Made by a program: the position numbers and the translations under genes | Shown here: positions 60,425 through 64,000 of the stretch, piece by piece | How the letters are laid out: each line of letters starts with the position of its first letter | How positions within the stretch are numbered: position 1 is the stretch's first letter | Notes under the pieces: generated by a model | Seen by the model: the letters and a program-made list of their open reading frames with translations, nothing else | The model's database searches: none | What the model was told of the DNA's origin: nothing | Origin: Candidatus Krumholzibacteriota bacterium | GTDB taxonomy: Bacteria; Krumholzibacteriota; Krumholzibacteriia; JAJRXK01 | Direction: 5' to 3' | Assembly: GCA_024276305.1 (NCBI GenBank) | Contig: JAJRXK010000062.1 | Location: 1 to 64,000, forward strand | DNA: 64,000 nucleotides

Positions 60425-61602
60425 GCTTCCTCCACCGCCCGCCGGAAGTAGGTCTCGATCTCTTCGAGGCCTCCGCGCAGGACTGCTTCATCCACCCCAA
60501 AACCCAAACGGAACGCCGATGGCGTCTCGAAGAAGGCCCCGGGAACGAGTTGTACGTCTTTCTCCCTCCGAAGGTCTGCGATCCATCGATGGGAGGAATC
60601 CTCGCGGCCATCGAGGCCGAAACCGAATCTCGACTCTCCTCCACGTCGGCGCAAGCCCTCGAGCACTCGAGCGTGAAGCTCCGCTCTCAGCTCCGGAAAG
60701 CAAATGATCCCGGCCCCCGGAAGAGGGGCCTCCAGGAGATCGGCGACCCCAACCAACCACTCGGCCACGATCGCCCTCCCCCGGGCAGAGGTGTGCCGGG
60801 CCCGATTCCAGAGCGACTCCCGCTGATCCCACACTCGGAGGGCGAAGGCATGGCTCGGCGCGGGCAGAGCTACCGGCCCATGATCGGTGAGGACGGCCGC
60901 GGCGTCGATCCAATCTCGATCCCCAGCCACGATCGTACAACGCATCCCTCCCAGGCCGAATACCTTGGTGAAGCTGCGCAGAATGACCCCACCGGGAATC
61001 CGGTGGAGGAGCGAAGCCGCCTCCGGATTCTCGAGGAATTCCAAGTAGACTTCGTCGGAGATCACCGCGCAGCCGCTGCGCCGAGAGAATTCCGCCAGCC
61101 CCTGGACTTCCTCTTCCGTGAGCTGAGCCCCGCTGGGATTGTGCGGGTGACTCAGGAGGAGAACCGAGGGCCGAGCTTCTTCCAGCGATTCCAGCGCCGA
61201 CAGGTCCAGAGCGTATCCCTTCGCACGGGGACGGGGGAGTCGAAGCACCGTGGCCCCCATCGCTTCGGGAATCCTGATCAATGGTTCGTAGGCGGGCGAT
61301 TCGACGATCACCGGCCCCGGCTGTGCGCGCAGCCGAGCGTTGAGCAGCAGTCCGATCGAATAGTGAGTCCCCGGCTGGATCAGTACCGCATCCGGCGAGA
61401 CGCGGAGTTCCTCGGCCACCCGATGGGCCAAGGGGGGGTGGTCCGAGGCCAGGAAGCCCACCATTTCATCGGGGGTCGGCATGTCGAAGGTGGTGGCGGG
61501 GGGCGCAGTCATCCCACTCAAGATGAGATTGTAGGCCGCGTGCGGCGGCTCGGCCTGGGCACGGGCCCAACGCAGATACTCGATTCGGGGTGAAGGCGAC
61601 AT
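60421..61602 (-). CDS. PLP-dependent class I/II aminotransferase
   Basis: This 393-aa fold-type I aminotransferase has SHPHNPSGAQLTEEE (cofactor and substrate loop), CAVISDEVYLEFL (PLP aspartate) and the Schiff-base lysine K213 in LRSFTKVFGLGGMR. Arg in FRLGFGV lies near the C-terminus. Similarity is general to aspartate/aromatic aminotransferases. The ATG at 61602 is preferred to an upstream TTG. It is the first gene of a six-gene leftward run (aminotransferase, fabH, gldA-, gldF-, gldG-like, DUF4340). The amino donor is unknown. Confidence 0.9.
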   Translation of the reverse strand: MSPSPRIEYLRWARAQAEPPHAAYNLILSGMTAPPATTFDMPTPDEMVGFLASDHPPLAHRVAEELRVSPDAVLIQPGTHYSIGLLLNARLRAQPGPVIVESPAYEPLIRIPEAMGATVLRLPRPRAKGYALDLSALESLEEARPSVLLLSHPHNPSGAQLTEEEVQGLAEFSRRSGCAVISDEVYLEFLENPEAASLLHRIPGGVILRSFTKVFGLGGMRCTIVAGDRDWIDAAAVLTDHGPVALPAPSHAFALRVWDQRESLWNRARHTSARGRAIVAEWLVGVADLLEAPLPGAGIICFPELRAELHARVLEGLRRRGGESRFGFGLDGREDSSHRWIADLRREKDVQLVPGAFFETPSAFRLGFGVDEAVLRGGLEEIETYFRRAVEEA

Positions 61603-61654
61603 GGCGCTCAAGGTAGCACCGCCTCCCCACCGCGGCGAGCGTGGATCCCCTCCC

Positions 61655-63226
61655 TCAACCCTCCCCTGGAAGCTCGAAGCGGGTTTCTGGATAGATGGCG
61701 TACCAGGCGAACCAGAAGGCCGACATCGACGGCACCCAGGCCAGGCGACGGCCCTTGAGAGGACCGGATACCGCGACCCCCTCCATGGTCCAGAGGCTGG
61801 GCTCGGAAGAGTCGTCCCGGTAGAGTCTCAAACCGCGAAACATCGCCCGGGTCTCGGAAAAGCGCATGGGCGCGCCGGTCAGGGGATGCCGTCGCTCCAG
61901 CGCGATCGCGATCCCGCTCTGGAGGAAGACCACCACATCGATTCCCGCCACCGAGGTGTGATGGACGAAGTCTTCCCGGCTCATGGGGATCGCCACGGGA
62001 TCGGTGCCCCCGAGAATCCCCAGGACGTGCTCCTTGTTCTTCAGCCGGGAGTCTTCGTGGGCAACCGGTGCGCGCAGCTCCTCGTGGAAGCGCCAGTAGA
62101 GAGAGTAGGGATTGTCCCTCCGCACCCAATCGAATTCCTCCGCGAGTTTGGTGTCCCCATTGAGAATCCAGGTCTCGGGGTGAAGTCTGATCCAGACACT
62201 ACTGTCCACCTGATAGGAGGGAAGGGCTCGGAGACAACGATTCACATCCGGTCCGGCAAAGGCAAAGCCCAACATCTGGTTGTAGGGCGAAGGCTCGATC
62301 AAGGTCCGGCCCTTGACTCCGACCGAGAGGTTCGAATTGAAGAGCCCGGCCGGAGTGTAGAACATGGCCTTGCCCAGATTGTCCGGATCGAAGCCGGTGT
62401 CGAAGAGCAGAGCCGTGTCGGTCAGCGGGCAGTAGGACAGAGCCGTCTGGAGGGAACCCATTCGCTGATTCGACACCTCGTTCCACAACATGATCGCCAG
62501 CGGGAAGAAGTAGTACTGGCCCTCCCACTCCACCCCCACTCCCTGCGTCACCCCGGCCGCGTTGCCCAGGATGGATCCACCCCCCACCCGCCTCCAATCG
62601 GGATTGCGGATGTCCTCGAAGGGGAAACTCCCGGCCAGAGTGGCCTGATCCTCCGCGCCGTCGAGCACCCGCCGACTGTCGCCGGCGCAGGGGATCTCCT
62701 GCGAAAGCGGGGGCCAATCGGGCCACTCGAAGTCGATCACGATGGGCTGAGCGCTCACCACGAGGGACTCATTCGCTCCGCCCGCGGGAATCAGGAGGGA
62801 ATCCCCCTCGGCCTGAGCCTCCAGGAAGTAGACCAGCGCCTCTCCGTCGCCACGGATGGGCAACTTCACCTCCCAGCGTCGGAAACCACGATTCCCCTCC
62901 TCGCTCACCGCGCTGAGGGCCAGAGTGCCGTAGCTCAGAGCGCCGGGGTCGAAACCCGGTTTGGAGAGCTCGGTCTGGGAGACTCCTGTGAAGTGGAGGA
63001 GAATCGCCGAAGCGTCTCGAGCCGTGACCCAGGCCACGGCCTCCTGGAGGGGAGAGGGGTCATCGGGGCTGAGGCCGAATTCGCGAACCGACAGGCCGCG
63101 CTCGACCGGGAGCACCCGGAAGGATTGGTCATCGCCTCCGCAGGCGACGAGACCGAGAAGAAAGGCCAGACACAACAGGGGAGACCGGCGTGCGAGAGCG
63201 TTGAACGCCCGGACTTGTTGTTTCAT
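61655..63226 (-). CDS. DUF3179 domain lipoprotein
   Basis: The 523-aa product has a lipoprotein signal (PLLCLAFLLGLVACGGDD, lipid Cys in LVAC). The DUF3179 domain occupies the C-terminal two thirds: IMLWNEVSNQRMGSLQTALS / YCPLTDTALLFD, LIEPSPYNQMLGFAFAGP, RRHPLTGAPMRF and GPLKGRRLAWVPSMSAFWFA. The first 150 residues are beta-rich (WEVKLPIRGDGEALVYFLEA). DUF3179 proteins are exported and of unknown function. A hairpin and a promoter candidate lie upstream. Confidence 0.9.
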   Translation of the reverse strand: MKQQVRAFNALARRSPLLCLAFLLGLVACGGDDQSFRVLPVERGLSVREFGLSPDDPSPLQEAVAWVTARDASAILLHFTGVSQTELSKPGFDPGALSYGTLALSAVSEEGNRGFRRWEVKLPIRGDGEALVYFLEAQAEGDSLLIPAGGANESLVVSAQPIVIDFEWPDWPPLSQEIPCAGDSRRVLDGAEDQATLAGSFPFEDIRNPDWRRVGGGSILGNAAGVTQGVGVEWEGQYYFFPLAIMLWNEVSNQRMGSLQTALSYCPLTDTALLFDTGFDPDNLGKAMFYTPAGLFNSNLSVGVKGRTLIEPSPYNQMLGFAFAGPDVNRCLRALPSYQVDSSVWIRLHPETWILNGDTKLAEEFDWVRRDNPYSLYWRFHEELRAPVAHEDSRLKNKEHVLGILGGTDPVAIPMSREDFVHHTSVAGIDVVVFLQSGIAIALERRHPLTGAPMRFSETRAMFRGLRLYRDDSSEPSLWTMEGVAVSGPLKGRRLAWVPSMSAFWFAWYAIYPETRFELPGEG

Positions 63227-63251
63227 GGCAACCTGGAGGGATATGTGCAGC

Positions 63252-63279
63252 GGCGGGGTGACAGATCTGCCACCCCGCC
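63252..63279 (-). promoter_or_regulatory. Perfect 9-bp hairpin between rplQ and the DUF3179 gene
   Basis: GGCGGGGTG (63252-63260) pairs with CACCCCGCC (63271-63279), and the loop contains a CAGATCTG palindrome. It lies 26 bases ahead of the DUF3179 start and about 135 bases past the rplQ stop. There is no T tract. It could be a terminator remnant for the ribosomal operon or a structured 5' leader or operator. Confidence 0.45.
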
Positions 63280-63318
63280 ACGGACACCCTCATCCCCCTG
63301 TTGTGAGGATGCAAAGGC

Positions 63319-63346
63319 AATATACCCCAGCCCAAGGACTGCGAAA
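63319..63346 (-). promoter_or_regulatory. Putative promoter of the DUF3179 gene
   Basis: Leftward TTTCGC (63341-63346) and TATATT (63319-63324) are spaced by 16 bases, in the only AT-rich patch of the gap. The -10 is good and the -35 weak. The hairpin at 63252 would be within the transcript leader. Confidence 0.35.
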
Positions 63347-63414
63347 GTGTGATAGGTCACATCGGGGTGGGAGTTGACGAGATCGTAACGTCCGTCCCCC
63401 GATCCGCCCCGAAA

Positions 63415-63933
63415 TCAGTCCTGAGGCTCTTTTTCGTCAGAAGAGCCCTCGTCGGGAGTCTCCTCCCCGACCTCCGTCACGGCCTCCTCGACCTCCGGCT
63501 CCGGCGGGGTGGCAGGCGCCGCTTGGGCCGCGGGCTGGGCCTTCCGGGCCGAACGCTTGCGGTCCGGCCGATCCCCATCCTGGACGAATTCGACCAAGGA
63601 CATTTCCGCCGCATCGCCCCGACGCAGCTTGCCGAACTTGAGGACTCGGGTGTAGCCCCCGTTACGGTTGGCGTAGCGCGGTCCGATCTCGTCGAAGAGC
63701 TTCTTCACTGCATCCTTGTCGTTGAGGATGCTGGCCACGTGCCGCCGCGCCGCCAGATCGCCCTTCTTCGCGAAGGTCACCATCCGCTCGGCCAGACGCC
63801 GAGCTTCCTTCGCCTTCGGCGTGGTGGTCCGGATTCGGCCGTGAGTGATCAAGGAGATCACCAGATTGCGGTAGAGGGCACGACGATGGGTTGCCGTCCG
63901 TCCCAGTTTGCGCCCGTCAACATTGTGTCGCAT
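63415..63933 (-). CDS. rplQ: 50S ribosomal protein L17 (bL17) with acidic C-terminal tail
   Basis: The 172-aa product begins [20 protein letters not shown] and continues with [20 protein letters not shown] and [20 protein letters not shown], fully typical of bL17. After about residue 120 there is an extra tail of about 50 residues. It starts basic ([20 protein letters not shown]) and becomes very acidic ([20 protein letters not shown]). In most bacteria rplQ ends the rpsM-rpsK-rpsD-rpoA operon; here transcription enters from beyond the window edge. Confidence 0.97.
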   Translation of the reverse strand: MRHNVDGRKLGRTATHRRALYRNLVISLITHGRIRTTTPKAKEARRLAERMVTFAKKGDLAARRHVASILNDKDAVKKLFDEIGPRYANRNGGYTRVLKFGKLRRGDAAEMSLVEFVQDGDRPDRKRSARKAQPAAQAAPATPPEPEVEEAVTEVGEETPDEGSSDEKEPQD

Positions 63934-63945
63934 GACTCTTGTCCC

Positions 63946-64000
63946 CTAGATGGGCCGCGAGGACCCGTCGTGTTCTTCGCAAGACGGCAATCCGTCCGAA
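63946..64000 (-). CDS. Possible 3' end of the upstream gene (rpoA expected)
   Basis: One leftward frame is open from the window edge to a TAG at 63946-63948, 12 bases before the rplQ ATG, giving a polar 17-residue end (SDGLPSCEEHDGSSRPI). By gene order this would be the RNA polymerase alpha C-terminus, but the visible residues are not diagnostic. Confidence 0.3.
   Translation of the reverse strand, partial: SDGLPSCEEHDGSSRPI

Noticed and set aside
1-64000. CRISPR arrays, insertion sequences, integrases, att sites or prophage genes
   Set aside because: No regularly spaced direct repeats, transposase or recombinase motifs, or tRNA-adjacent duplications were seen.

Overview
The window is a GC-rich, densely coded stretch of a Gram-negative (diderm) bacterial chromosome. 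Evidence for an outer membrane includes PorV/FadL-like beta-barrels, a secretin with PilM/N/O/P-type partners, a heptosyltransferase and a core-LPS type glycosyltransferase. Two large exported proteins end in a FlgD-like Ig domain, one of them carrying the 'SPNPFNP' signature. With GldA/F/G-type ABC genes and a DUF4340 partner, this points to the FCB group, most like uncultured Eisenbacteria, Krumholzibacteria or Latescibacteria. That placement is inference from gene content. No CRISPR array, insertion sequence, integrase, phage gene, rRNA or tRNA was seen.

Layout. 1-1.9 kb: TrkA (cut by the window edge), threonine aldolase and an HU-family protein, leftward. 2.3-8.3 kb: a small FnIII lipoprotein, then a two-gene unit of a 1326-aa TPR-like solenoid and a coiled-coil/TPR protein. 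8.3-13.8 kb: heptosyltransferase, RsgA, a PtsN-like EIIA / zinc-ribbon / bactofilin run, and a single-AAA Clp-type ATPase broken by a frameshift. 14.1-22.8 kb: a leftward five-gene unit of exported proteins: OB-fold/FlgD-like protein, PorV-like barrel, helix-hairpin-helix barrel, FadL-like barrel and 5'-nucleotidase. 23-32.7 kb: Mrp, GT2, STAS, M61 peptidase, Lrp-type RAM protein, aldo/keto reductase, DsbD and an SLC13 transporter. 32.9-38.4 kb: glycosyltransferase-TPR, a minimal zincin, MetG and a sulfotransferase.

38.4-48.4 kb: adenosine deaminase, divergent from a compact nine- to ten-gene type II secretion / type IV pilus-like operon (GspE, GspF, three pseudopilins, a PilX-like protein, a PilM-PilN fusion, PilO, PilP and a secretin). 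GspE carries an in-frame amber codon between its two zinc-binding CxxC pairs. 48.4-54.8 kb: an FG-GAP propeller protein with a FlgD-like tail, an M23 peptidase, a rifampin-phosphotransferase-like dikinase and a small barrel. 54.8-61.6 kb: a leftward unit running aminotransferase, FabH, GldA, GldF, GldG, DUF4340. 61.7-64 kb: a DUF3179 lipoprotein and ribosomal protein L17 at the end of a ribosomal operon.

The most interesting hypothesis is that the 14-23 kb unit is an outer-membrane system for capturing and dephosphorylating extracellular nucleic acid. It combines tandem OB-folds, HhH motifs fused to a barrel, and a secreted 5'-nucleotidase. The pilus/secretion machine and adenosine deaminase 17 kb away could be functional partners. 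Two single-base G-to-T type anomalies (the gspE amber codon and a DxD to DxY change in the GT2) and one single-base deletion (clp) should be checked against raw reads before any biological reading.
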